Source: Planctomycetota bacterium
Lineage (GTDB): Bacteria > Planctomycetota > SZUA-567 > H5-PLA8
NCBI GenBank assembly: GCA_025355035.1
Contig: JANXLS010000210.1
Span: 1-16,499, forward strand
DNA: 16,499 bases
Direction: 5' to 3'
Part shown: piece by piece, positions 8,201-14,804 of the stretch
Position numbering within the stretch: the first letter of the stretch is position 1
How the letters are laid out: every line of letters begins with the position of its first letter
The notes under the pieces: model-generated
What the model was told of the DNA's origin: nothing
What the model saw: only the letters and a program-made list of their open reading frames with translations
Databases searched by the model: none
Position numbers and translations under genes: made by a program

Positions 8201-8472
8201 GCGGCACAACGGACGCCGATCGCGTCGCCTACGCCTTCCGCCGAACGCTCAATCGCGCTCCAGACGCGAGCGAATCGAAGTCGTTGCTCGATGTTCTCGC
8301 CAAACAACGCCAGCGTTTGAACGAAGGGACAATCAACGCGCTCGAGATCGCTGCCGGAAAAGGCGCGAAGCCAGAAGCGCTGCCGAAGGGATTGGATGCG
8401 AAAGAGTGCGCGGCCTACACGATCGTCGCCCGCGTCCTGCTGAATCTGGATGAGACGATTACCAAAGAATAA
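5236..8472 (+). CDS. Secreted PSCyt1 / DUF1549 / DUF1553 protein (planctomycete cytochrome C-type)
   Basis: This 1,078-residue protein has the architecture typical of Planctomycetota. A signal peptide (residues 1-25, hydrophobic core FSLAVASLCAVPFL) is followed by a PSCyt1 domain (about 40-130) with a heme-binding C53-I-R-C56-H57 and MPPKGKG; DUF1549 (about 170-400) with YGERWARHWLDAARYADSDG and a second CXXCH, C373-C-Q-C-H377, in front of NHKFDPF; a beta-rich middle (about 410-745) that may be a carbohydrate-binding-like insert; and DUF1553 (about 753-1025) with WVNRVWQSYFG, QCEPPTHPELLDWLA and SNTPLQALMTLN. The family is extracytoplasmic and tied by many authors to polysaccharide use, but its reaction is unsettled. 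The ATG at 5236 has GGAG (5225-5228) at a good distance and directly opens the signal peptide, so it is preferred to the ATG at 5218. A DUF1501 partner gene, common beside this family, is absent. Confidence 0.93.
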   Translation: MSRPNFITFSLAVASLCAVPFLRAGEADTKKLPPPAATYDFANDIKPLLETACIRCHAGIKPKGLFSLETREKLLKGGKDDKAIIVGESAKSPLIRYVAGLEDDMEMPPKGKGTALTSQQIALLRVWIDQGAKWPDDIKLVAPISDDEKNDAKTAADVPAKAAPKVNRDHWSFKSPIKPALPALQKYVDDVKSPIDAFILNRLEKEGLAPSAEASKLTLLRRLSLDLIGLPPTLDDVDRYIADTSPDAYKTQVERLLASPQYGERWARHWLDAARYADSDGFEKDKPRFAWAYRDWVIQAFNRNIPYDQFVIEQLAGDELPNPTQDQFVATGFLRNSMINEEGGVHPEQFRMEAMFDRMDAIGKSVMGLSINCCQCHNHKFDPFTQEEYFRLFAFLNNDHEASTAVYMPDQLMQKADLMRQITELESGLQHTTPDWKDRMAKWEESIKNNQPEWTILRPEVDDISTGGQRYLPTPDGSLFACGYQPTKHTVKLTAKTDLKNIAAFRLELLTDPNLPLNGPGRSFKGTCALTEFSVEAQPAGGKNEKIKFVKATADYGDAPETPLEIDFTDKSNKKRLTGPVDYAIDGKDETAWGIDQGPVRRNSPRKAVFNAEKPIPNEPGTTLTLYLKQNHGGWNSDDLMANNLGKVRLSVTSATDAVADPLPKDVRESLAIPMDKRSPAQITAEFTYWRTTVAQWKDTNAKIEALWKQHPNPATQAVLQERTETRDTFMLKRGDQFKPLNKVTAGVPASLNPLPPGAPLTRLTFARWLVDKKSPTAARSWVNRVWQSYFGTGIVSTSEDLGSQCEPPTHPELLDWLACEFMDSGWDIKALHRLIVNSATYKQSSVVTPDAYAKDQYNRLLARGPRFRVEGEIVRDIELSVSGLINLKMGGRSVMPPAPAFLFVAPASYAPFPWIDETGAEKYRRSVYTYRRRSTPFPFLQTFDTPEGNTSCVRRARSNTPLQALMTLNETLSIEAAQALAQRALLDGGTTDADRVAYAFRRTLNRAPDASESKSLLDVLAKQRQRLNEGTINALEIAAGKGAKPEALPKGLDAKECAAYTIVARVLLNLDETITKE

Positions 8473-8543
8473 TCGCGCGAACAAACGCTCCGCCGTTTAA
8501 ACTCTCTGCCCGGAATCGCAACGAACACTCATTGCAGGTTTAG

Positions 8544-9659
8544 ATGCTCACGACTCTCCACCTCTCAACCGCGCGATCGTGGCGCGGGGGAGAAAATCAA
8601 CTCTATCTGCTCGCCCGAGGATTGCTCGCCCGAGGCCAACGCGCCATCGTCGCCGCACCACCGGGATCGCCGCTCCTGGAGCGCTGCATCGCCGAAAAAA
8701 TCGAAACGCGCCCCATGCGTATTCGCGGCGGGCCCGACCTCTTCGGCACCCTGAGACTTGCATCGCTTCTTCGAAAAGAACGCCCCGATATTTTGCACCT
8801 GCACGACGGTCACGCCGTTCTTCCCGGAAAAATGGCCGCGCGACTTTCATTCCTAAAAGAACTGAAAGTCGTCGCACATCGGCGAACGGTCTTCAAAATA
8901 AAAGGACGCGGAAAATACGGTGGCCGGATCGACCGCGTCATCGCGATCAGCCAGGCGGCAAAAGCCGAGCTCGTTAACGCGGGTATCGCGCCCGAAAAAA
9001 TGCGCGTGGTCTTCAGCGGCATGGATTTTCCCGAACCGCTTGCTCCGGATTCGCCGGACGTCCTCGCGCTTAAAGAATGCTACGGAATTCCGAGCGCCGC
9101 GTTCCTGATTGCTCACGCCGCGGCCCTCACATCCGAGAAACGCCAATGCGATCTCATCAATGCGGTGAATTTGGTCAATCGATTTCTGAAGGAACGCGAG
9201 ACGAGAGGCGTCCATCTCGCAATCGCCGGCAGCGGAAAATTGGAAAATCAATTGAAGCAGATCGTCGAAGAACGCGATCTTGCTTCGCACGTCCATTTTC
9301 TTGGATTCCAAAACGATCTGCGTCCATTATGGGGCGCAGCGTCGATGGCCGTGTACGCCAGCGAAGTCGAAGGATTGTGCACGGCGCTGATCGAAGCGCA
9401 GGGAGCCGGGCTTCCCGCAGCGATTTCGCGAGCGGGCGGAATGACCGAAGTGATTGAAGATGGGGCGACCGGTGTTATCTTTAACGTCGGGAATACGAAA
9501 AAGTTGAGCGAGCTGATCCTGTCTCTGCACGACGACGATGAAAACCGCAAACGCATGGGCCTCAATTCCAAGGTCCGTGCGCGAGCGTTGTTTTCGTCGG
9601 ACGCGATGGTGGAAGGTGTGCTCGAAGCGTATCGGGAAATGTTTTCGGCGAAGGTTTGA
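8544..9659 (+). CDS. Glycosyltransferase family 4 (GT-B fold)
   Basis: The 371-residue product is a retaining GT4 glycosyltransferase, cytoplasmic, likely adding a sugar to a lipid-linked glycan. The N-terminal half shows the acceptor-side signature (TLHLSTARSWRGGENQLYLLA, split over residues 3-24, with GGENQ replacing the usual GGxE loop) and LHLHDGHA-type residues near 90. The C-terminal half holds the donor-binding signs: LIAHAAALTSEKRQ, LAIAGSGKLE, HFLGF, and the EX7E motif E276...E284 in the segment EGLCTALIE followed by AQGAGLP and TGVIF. Length is typical. The ATG at 8544 has a modest AGG five bases upstream. The gene opens a run of three closely spaced genes with a GT9 enzyme 14 bases downstream and an LptF/G permease after that, so a role in LPS core or similar outer-membrane glycolipid synthesis is inferred. 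The donor sugar cannot be read. Confidence 0.88.
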   Translation: MLTTLHLSTARSWRGGENQLYLLARGLLARGQRAIVAAPPGSPLLERCIAEKIETRPMRIRGGPDLFGTLRLASLLRKERPDILHLHDGHAVLPGKMAARLSFLKELKVVAHRRTVFKIKGRGKYGGRIDRVIAISQAAKAELVNAGIAPEKMRVVFSGMDFPEPLAPDSPDVLALKECYGIPSAAFLIAHAAALTSEKRQCDLINAVNLVNRFLKERETRGVHLAIAGSGKLENQLKQIVEERDLASHVHFLGFQNDLRPLWGAASMAVYASEVEGLCTALIEAQGAGLPAAISRAGGMTEVIEDGATGVIFNVGNTKKLSELILSLHDDDENRKRMGLNSKVRARALFSSDAMVEGVLEAYREMFSAKV

Positions 9660-9673
9660 ACGGGAGTCTTTGA

Positions 9674-10762
9674 TTGAGCGGAGCCAGTCCACGAATTTTG
9701 ATTGTCCGGTTGTCCGCATTTGGCGACTGCCTGCACACAATACCCGCACTCGTTGCGCTGCGTCGCAAGTTTCCCTCCGCGCATATCGGTTGGGCCATCG
9801 AGAAGCTGCCGTACTCCGTCATGCACGGACACCCGATGGTCGACGCGTTTCACATTTTCCCGCGCCACGCCATGAAGCTCGGCAATAGCAAACTCTTTGA
9901 CGGCATGAAAGACTTGAGCGCCTTCCGCAAAGACCTCGCCGCGCAATGCTACGACACGGCGATCGATTTCCAAGGCCTCACAAAAAGCGGTCTCGTCACC
10001 TGGTGGAGTCGCGCGAAACAGCGCATCGGATTTAAGGGCGAAGACAGCCGCGAATTCAATCTCGTCTTCGCCAACAAACGCATCAAGCCGCCGGATGAAG
10101 CCGTTCACGTCGTCGAAAAAAATCTGGCGCTGTTGAAACCGCTCGGCATCGAACTCCCCGAAAAGCCCGAATGGGTGATGCCAAACTACGCGCCGGAAAT
10201 CGAATTGATGCGCCCCTTCTTAAAGGAGTGCCGCCTCGTCGGCGCTTCCGGACCCCCTTCGAAATACGTGATCATCAATCCCGGCGCGACATGGTTCACT
10301 AAACGCTATCCGCCTGAATTGTTCGGCGAAGTCGCGAAGGGTCTCGTCGAGCAATGCAAACTTCCCGTCATCGTCACGTGGGCTGGGGACGACGAGCACA
10401 ACGCCGCGAAAACAATCGTCTCGATCGCCGGCGGCCCGGAGAAGGGCGCTTTCGTCGCGCCCAAAACAAATCTCCGCGAATTGGCCGCGCTCACAACGCA
10501 AGCCGCGTTGTTCGTCAGCAATGATACCGGCCCTTTGCATCTTGCAGTCGCTTTGAAGATTCGCACCGTCGCCATTTTTGGAGCCACCGATCCCTTGCGA
10601 AACGGTGCATTCGGTAGTGGTCACCGCGTCCAAACCGGCGGCGTCGATTGTCACCCTTGTTGGAAAACAACCTGCGAACGCATCGACCGCGCGTGTTTGA
10701 CGTGGGTCAAATCGGAAACAGTTTTGACGAGTTGCATCCATCTTTTAGATCGGATGGAATAG
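9674..10762 (+). CDS. Glycosyltransferase family 9 (LPS heptosyltransferase-like)
   Basis: The 362-residue product belongs to GT9, the ADP-heptose:LPS heptosyltransferases (WaaC/WaaF/WaaQ relatives), inverting GT-B enzymes at the inner membrane's cytoplasmic face. Landmarks are the N-terminal ILIVRLSAFGDCLHTIPAL with the family Asp at 18 and His at 21, DFQGLTKSGL with RIGF soon after, the TWFTKRYPPE nucleotide-sugar region, and near the C-terminus SNDTGPLHLAVAL with FGATDP, then the cysteine-bearing CHPCWKTTC tail seen in many members. The start is TTG at 9674: GGGAG (9662-9666) sits 7 bases before it and no in-frame ATG precedes the conserved first strand. It lies 14 bases after the GT4 gene and 29 before the LptF/G gene, indicating one operon. 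Whether the transferred sugar is heptose is not shown by sequence. Confidence 0.9.
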   Translation: MSGASPRILIVRLSAFGDCLHTIPALVALRRKFPSAHIGWAIEKLPYSVMHGHPMVDAFHIFPRHAMKLGNSKLFDGMKDLSAFRKDLAAQCYDTAIDFQGLTKSGLVTWWSRAKQRIGFKGEDSREFNLVFANKRIKPPDEAVHVVEKNLALLKPLGIELPEKPEWVMPNYAPEIELMRPFLKECRLVGASGPPSKYVIINPGATWFTKRYPPELFGEVAKGLVEQCKLPVIVTWAGDDEHNAAKTIVSIAGGPEKGAFVAPKTNLRELAALTTQAALFVSNDTGPLHLAVALKIRTVAIFGATDPLRNGAFGSGHRVQTGGVDCHPCWKTTCERIDRACLTWVKSETVLTSCIHLLDRME

Positions 10763-10791
10763 GTGTTCAGTTCAAAGTTCAAGGATTTTTA

Positions 10792-13779
10792 ATGCTACGA
10801 TTTTTCAGACCCGCCTATACGTTGATGTGGTACGTGTTGAGCGAGTTCTTCGTGTCGTTCGCGCTGACGTTGATGGCGATGACACTCATCTTCCTGCTGC
10901 TCGTGTCGTTCACGATGGCGGCGGAACTCGATCAATTCGGCGCGGATTCCACACAGGTGCTGATGCTGGCACCCTTCATCCTTCCGCGCGCCCTGACACT
11001 GTCGCTGCCTCCAGCGGTAATGATTGCCACCATCATGGTCTTCGGCCGGTTAAGCGCCGAAAGTGAAATTCTCGCGGCTCAAGCCGGCGGAGCGGCGTTG
11101 CGCCGGTTCGTCTGGCCGCTGTTGGTTTGCAGCGTCATCATTTCGATGTGCTCGCTGTGGCTGCACGATGCCGGGATGCGCTGGGGCAACGAAACGATTC
11201 GCACGCAGGTGCTGAAACTCAACAAGCCAGAATCGTTCATCAAGAATCTCGACAAGCCCGGCGGGAACATGTCGATCCATCCCGACGCAAACAAATACAC
11301 GCGCATCAATATGCTGCCGGCTTACCGCAACAAGGACGGCCAGGAGATGCGACCGATCGAGATCGTCGATTTCCAGAACAACACCATCATGCAAACCGTT
11401 CTGGCCGAGCACCACCAATTCAGCTCCGATCCCGGCAAAGGTCCGAACGACAAAAAGCTCAACGTCAAATTGAGCAACGTTCAGACGTTCAGCGAAAACT
11501 ATATTCAATCCTCCGAAATCGGAATCAGCATTGCGCTTCCGGACATCGGTGCACTGATTCCAATCGGCAACACGCGCGGTCAAAAGAGCTGGCGCCAGAA
11601 TCTCGAAGAAGGCCGAAAAATCGCGCGCGACGAACATCGCCGGTGGTCGTTTCTGTTGCGCCGGGCGTCGGATTTCGGCGCGCTGGCAGCAGCCAGTTCA
11701 CCCCTTGACGCAGACGCGCCGGCGCTGGTGACGAACACATGGCAGGACTCGAAATTATCCATCGAATCGATCATCGGACAAGGCGGCGCATTGGACCGCA
11801 TGCGCCAGGACAACATCGAATTCCATCGCAAGATCGCGTTGAGCATCCTTCCGTTTTCAATGATTTTCCTGGGCGTTGGACTGGGGTTGCTGGTGAAAAA
11901 GAGCAACCGCATGATCGGCTTTCTGCTCGGCATCGTCATGTACGCACTCCTCTTTTACCCGTTGACCATCGTCGCCAAATCGTTGTCGAGCTCCGGCAAT
12001 TGGGACAAGTTCGCGAAGGTCTGCCCGCCGCAATACCTGCCCAATATCCTGTTCCTGTTCCTGGGGTATTTTCTGTGGCGCATGCACGAACACGGCTTCC
12101 CCATCAATTTCGGCGCGTTGCTGCGCATGAAATATGTTGACGATTCCGGCGAAAGCGTTTCCAGCAATTCCGACGCCGCCGGCGAATCGCTCCGCCGCAG
12201 CGAAATGAAAACAGCGACGCAATTCGGCGGCGCCAATCCATTCGATGGCGTAGGTAACATTGTGGGTAACATTGAAGAGAAAAAACCCGAGAAACACCGG
12301 AAATCGCTGATGACGCGGATCATCGAATTTCCGTTGATGATCGCCGCCTACACGCTGCATTTCATCTTTGTCGTCGTGCTGTGGAATATCCTCCGCGCCT
12401 TGTTCTGGTTGGCGTCGTCGATCATCTTGCTCCCGATCTGGCTCTTCCGCCGGACGACCGACATTTACATCGGCTCATCGTTCCTGACGCCGCTGTTCAT
12501 CGTGATTCTATGCATCGCCGGATTGGTGACGGCCTTCGACGTGATCGAGCATCTCAGCGAAATCGTTGATGGCGTCCGTCATTGCGCCGAGCCGATGGGC
12601 AGCCTTCCGATCCGAACGCAACCCGAAGCGTTGCGCGACGTCTTCGTTCTGTACGGCATTCAAGCGCTCGATTTCACGCTCGAATATCTCCCGCTCTGGG
12701 TGCTCATCGCCGGGATGTTGTGCGCGATGGTGCTGGTGCGCAATCAGGAACATCTGGTGCTCAAATCCTCGGGCATTCGGTTGCAGCGCGCGCTCCGCCC
12801 GGCCATCCTCCTGGCGATCATGGCGTGTGCGAGCGTGACCGCCATCCGCGAGATGTGGATGCCCGAATTAGTCCTGCATCGCGACTTCCTCAAGCCGCAG
12901 GTCTACCATCGCAATTCCCAGCCGTCCTCGCTCGCCCTCCACATTTTGGACGAGAACAAGCGGCCGCTGCTCTTCGAAATGGGCAGCTACAATTTCGCGA
13001 CGCGGCAAGGCACCGATCTGCATGTCTATATGCTCGGTGAACAAAAGAACGGCCGCATCCCGCAATTGGTTGCCGATGTCGTGAAATGGAACGATGGCCA
13101 ACAAGGCTGGGATCTATACATGGATTCCGAAAAAGAAAGAGCGCGTTTGGAGCAGCGGTCATCCGGACCGTTTGGAGGCGGTGGCAAAGACAAGGCGACC
13201 GATAAGGAAAAGAACGATAAATTGAAAAAACCGGCGGCGACGGCCCCGGCCAAGGAATTGATTCCCGGGGGAATGCGCCGCGACACGGACACCATCATCG
13301 ATCTTCAAAACACCGGCAACCTGAAAGGCGAGACGATGGCGACGACGTCAACACACTTGTCCCGCGTACCCTTCTGGAAAGCGCCGGTGAATCCGAAGTA
13401 CATCGATAGCGAACGGCTCGGCGCAAAAGTCATGCGTTTGAACGAGCTGAAGAAAAACAGCGAGTACAAACCGGAGTTGATGGTCGAGTGGTACAAACGC
13501 GTCAGCGAATTCGTGATGGGCTTCATCCTGCTCTGGTGCGCTCTGCCGTTGATGCTCAGCGATTCCGCGCACAGCCCGGTGACATCGATCGCTTACGGTA
13601 TCATTATGGCCGCATTTTACTGGGTGATGTGCATGGCCAGCATCAAACTCGGCGTCGATGGAACGACGCTCAGCCTGTTCTCGCAATCGGTCAAAGTTCC
13701 CGTGTGGGCTCCGCTGATTCCGCACGGGATATTCTTTGTCGCGGGGTTCATACAATTCTATTTCAGAATGGAAACGTGA
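10792..13779 (+). CDS. LptF-LptG single-chain fusion, LPS export permease
   Basis: The 995-residue product contains two YjgP/YjgQ (LptF/LptG) permease modules in one chain, about 2.7 times the normal subunit. These permeases work with the LptB ATPase and LptC to extract LPS from the inner membrane. Module 1 (1-435): helices about 19-41, 55-82, 105-125, a periplasmic domain to about 345, then helices 348-368, 374-396, 416-433. A cytoplasmic linker (about 445-510) and two extra hydrophobic segments (514-533, 535-553) follow. Module 2: helices 564-586, 627-649, 667-686, a periplasmic domain with a Lys-rich insert (about 799-824), then 905-923, 930-952, 970-990. The coupling-helix motif occurs twice: RLSAESEILAAQAGG (86-100) and RNQEHLVLKSSGIR (650-663). 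The ATG at 10792 has AAGGA (10781-10785) 6 bases upstream; an upstream GTG in frame (10648) would overlap the GT9 gene and is rejected. Confidence 0.88.
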   Translation: MLRFFRPAYTLMWYVLSEFFVSFALTLMAMTLIFLLLVSFTMAAELDQFGADSTQVLMLAPFILPRALTLSLPPAVMIATIMVFGRLSAESEILAAQAGGAALRRFVWPLLVCSVIISMCSLWLHDAGMRWGNETIRTQVLKLNKPESFIKNLDKPGGNMSIHPDANKYTRINMLPAYRNKDGQEMRPIEIVDFQNNTIMQTVLAEHHQFSSDPGKGPNDKKLNVKLSNVQTFSENYIQSSEIGISIALPDIGALIPIGNTRGQKSWRQNLEEGRKIARDEHRRWSFLLRRASDFGALAAASSPLDADAPALVTNTWQDSKLSIESIIGQGGALDRMRQDNIEFHRKIALSILPFSMIFLGVGLGLLVKKSNRMIGFLLGIVMYALLFYPLTIVAKSLSSSGNWDKFAKVCPPQYLPNILFLFLGYFLWRMHEHGFPINFGALLRMKYVDDSGESVSSNSDAAGESLRRSEMKTATQFGGANPFDGVGNIVGNIEEKKPEKHRKSLMTRIIEFPLMIAAYTLHFIFVVVLWNILRALFWLASSIILLPIWLFRRTTDIYIGSSFLTPLFIVILCIAGLVTAFDVIEHLSEIVDGVRHCAEPMGSLPIRTQPEALRDVFVLYGIQALDFTLEYLPLWVLIAGMLCAMVLVRNQEHLVLKSSGIRLQRALRPAILLAIMACASVTAIREMWMPELVLHRDFLKPQVYHRNSQPSSLALHILDENKRPLLFEMGSYNFATRQGTDLHVYMLGEQKNGRIPQLVADVVKWNDGQQGWDLYMDSEKERARLEQRSSGPFGGGGKDKATDKEKNDKLKKPAATAPAKELIPGGMRRDTDTIIDLQNTGNLKGETMATTSTHLSRVPFWKAPVNPKYIDSERLGAKVMRLNELKKNSEYKPELMVEWYKRVSEFVMGFILLWCALPLMLSDSAHSPVTSIAYGIIMAAFYWVMCMASIKLGVDGTTLSLFSQSVKVPVWAPLIPHGIFFVAGFIQFYFRMET

Positions 13780-13794
13780 TCGCGGGAGTATAAT
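13778..13794 (+). promoter_or_regulatory. Candidate -10 region of the FKBP gene
   Basis: A perfect TATAAT stands at 13789-13794, ten bases after the lptFG-fusion stop codon. No good -35 is at 16-19 bases upstream (the region reads GAATGG). GATCGCGGG (13778-13786) precedes it with a 2-base gap, as at the gene starting 5236 (1-base gap). Transcription would begin near 13801, directly at the start of the two-hairpin element, leaving a leader of about 110 bases. Confidence 0.5.
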
Positions 13795-13801
13795 ATTCGG
13801 A

Positions 13802-13863
13802 TTGTTGTGATCAGGCTTCCAGCCTGCACGGGCAACACGCAGGCCGGACGCCTGCACCACAAT
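13802..13863. repeat. REP-like double-hairpin element in the FKBP leader
   Basis: Two perfect short inverted repeats lie side by side: CAGGCT-TCC-AGCCTG (13812-13826) and GCAGGC-CGGAC-GCCTGC (13839-13855). The flanks TTGTTGTG (13803 on) and CACCACAA (ending about 13862) are also nearly complementary, so the whole stretch can fold as one imperfect long palindrome or as two hairpins. This is the layout of REP/BIME-type intergenic repeats. It lies between the permease gene and the FKBP start. There is no T-run after it, so it is not a classical terminator. One copy only is present in this window. Confidence 0.6.
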
Positions 13864-13911
13864 TTCGTTCCGTCGCCCGGGCGGCGGACACACCATACAG
13901 GGAGTGGAACG

Positions 13912-14385
13912 ATGCAGAAATACACGATGGCGATGGTTGCGGTGTTCAGTCTTGTTGTCTTCATGTCCGGCGCGACGGCGAAAGCCGAAGACGTTCCGTT
14001 GCCAACGATGCCGGCGGGCGCGGGCAAAGTGGATGTCGATGCGCCGAAGACATTCACCAAAACGGAATCCGGTTTAAAGTACCGCATTCTGCGCAAAGGC
14101 GATGGCGCGATGCCCAAGGCGACGGACAGAGTCAACGTGAATTACCACGGCTGGCTCGACGGCGGCAAAAAGTTCGACAGCTCCTACGACCGCGGCCAGC
14201 CGATCTCGTTCGGATTGAACCAGGTCATCAAAGGCTGGACGGAAGGCATGCAGTTGGTCGGCGCGGGCGGCATGATCGAATTGGAAATTCCCTCCGAACT
14301 CGGCTACGGTGCCGGCGGCGCAGGGGGTTCGATTCCGCCAAACGCAACGCTACACTTCCTCGTCGAATTGTTGAAAGTCGAGTAG
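13912..14385 (+). CDS. Secreted FKBP-type peptidyl-prolyl cis-trans isomerase
   Basis: The 157-residue product has a signal peptide (residues 1 to about 25, cleavage likely after AKA) and one FKBP domain (about 50-157), so it should act as a folding helper in the periplasm. Conserved FKBP positions are visible: Y78 in NVNYHGWL, F88-D89 in KKFDSSYDRG, F100, V105-I106 with KGWTEGM (W109), Y132 in LGYGAGG, I141 in SIPPNATL, and F149 in LHFLVELL. It has no dimerisation extension as in FkpA/Mip, matching short FKBP proteins. The ATG at 13912 is chosen because AGGGAG (13899-13904) lies 7 bases upstream and the signal peptide begins there; an in-frame upstream start at 13807 would lie inside the hairpin repeat. 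It has its own -10 upstream and a strong terminator downstream, so it is probably a single-gene unit. Confidence 0.95.
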   Translation: MQKYTMAMVAVFSLVVFMSGATAKAEDVPLPTMPAGAGKVDVDAPKTFTKTESGLKYRILRKGDGAMPKATDRVNVNYHGWLDGGKKFDSSYDRGQPISFGLNQVIKGWTEGMQLVGAGGMIELEIPSELGYGAGGAGGSIPPNATLHFLVELLKVE

Positions 14386-14416
14386 TTCAACATCGCAAAA
14401 AGGTTGAACGAGCCAC

Positions 14417-14457
14417 GCGGCACGTGACGAACCCTTCGTCACGTGCCGCTTATTTTT
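14417..14457 (+). terminator. Strong intrinsic terminator of the FKBP gene
   Basis: GCGGCACGTGACGAA (14417-14431) and its exact reverse complement (14435-14449) form a 15-bp stem with a 3-base loop, CCC, followed by TTATTTTT (14450-14457). It starts 32 bases after the FKBP stop. The T-run overlaps the stop codon of the convergent DUF1289 gene; on the minus strand no T-run follows the stem, so it is mainly a plus-strand terminator. Confidence 0.9.
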
Positions 14458-14644
14458 GTGCAGACGAGGATAGGTTTGTGCGTCGCATTTCAGCGGCTTT
14501 CACAATCTCTTTTTTTCGATCCACCGACGCCGCGCCCCAATGAGCGATCTCGTTCAAAGTTCGATGGCATCCAAGACACATCGAGCCGGATGCATCCAGT
14601 TTGCAATAGCCAATACAAGGCGATGCGACGATCTTGTGCGTCAT
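14450..14644 (-). CDS. DUF1289 small cysteine-rich protein
   Basis: The 64-residue product carries the DUF1289 signature: SPCIGYCKLD, then C-L-G-C-H-R-T with LNEIAHW, i.e. four cysteines in a CX3C...CX2C layout that looks metal-binding, and a Lys/Arg-rich tail. Proteins of this family are found in many Gram-negative bacteria; their function is not established. The ATG at 14644 is preferred because GAGGA lies about 10 bases upstream; an in-frame ATG at 14680 adds 12 residues without a Shine-Dalgarno or family similarity. The stop (TAA) touches the T-run of the convergent FKBP terminator. It is downstream of truA on the same strand with a 160-base gap. Confidence 0.82.
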   Translation of the reverse strand: MTHKIVASPCIGYCKLDASGSMCLGCHRTLNEIAHWGAASVDRKKEIVKAAEMRRTNLSSSAQK

Positions 14645-14705
14645 GCTCAAACGTTCCTCATCAAATCCATCCCGGTGCATGGCAAGCGACGCGGCTTGTT
14701 GTTAA

Positions 14706-14724
14706 CTCCGAAGGAATTTCGGAG
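14706..14724 (-). terminator. Weak hairpin downstream of truA
   Basis: CTCCGAA (14706-14712) and TTCGGAG (14718-14724) form a 7-bp stem with a 5-base loop, about 80 bases after the truA stop on the minus strand. The following minus-strand bases are TTAACAACAA, not a true T-run, so it could be a weak terminator or just a stable stem between truA and the DUF1289 gene. Confidence 0.25.
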
Positions 14725-14804
14725 CAGAGCCTTTGGCGTTGAATGGCAACGTTTTGTTTCGCAAGACAGTGGATTCGCCGGGGCAACGCGCGACGTTCGC
14801 CCAA

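Noticed and set aside
10648..10791. GTG at 10648 as start of the LptF/G fusion
   Set aside because: It would overlap the end of the GT9 gene by 115 bases and add 48 non-membrane residues; ATG 10792 has AAGGA 6 bases upstream and opens the first membrane module.
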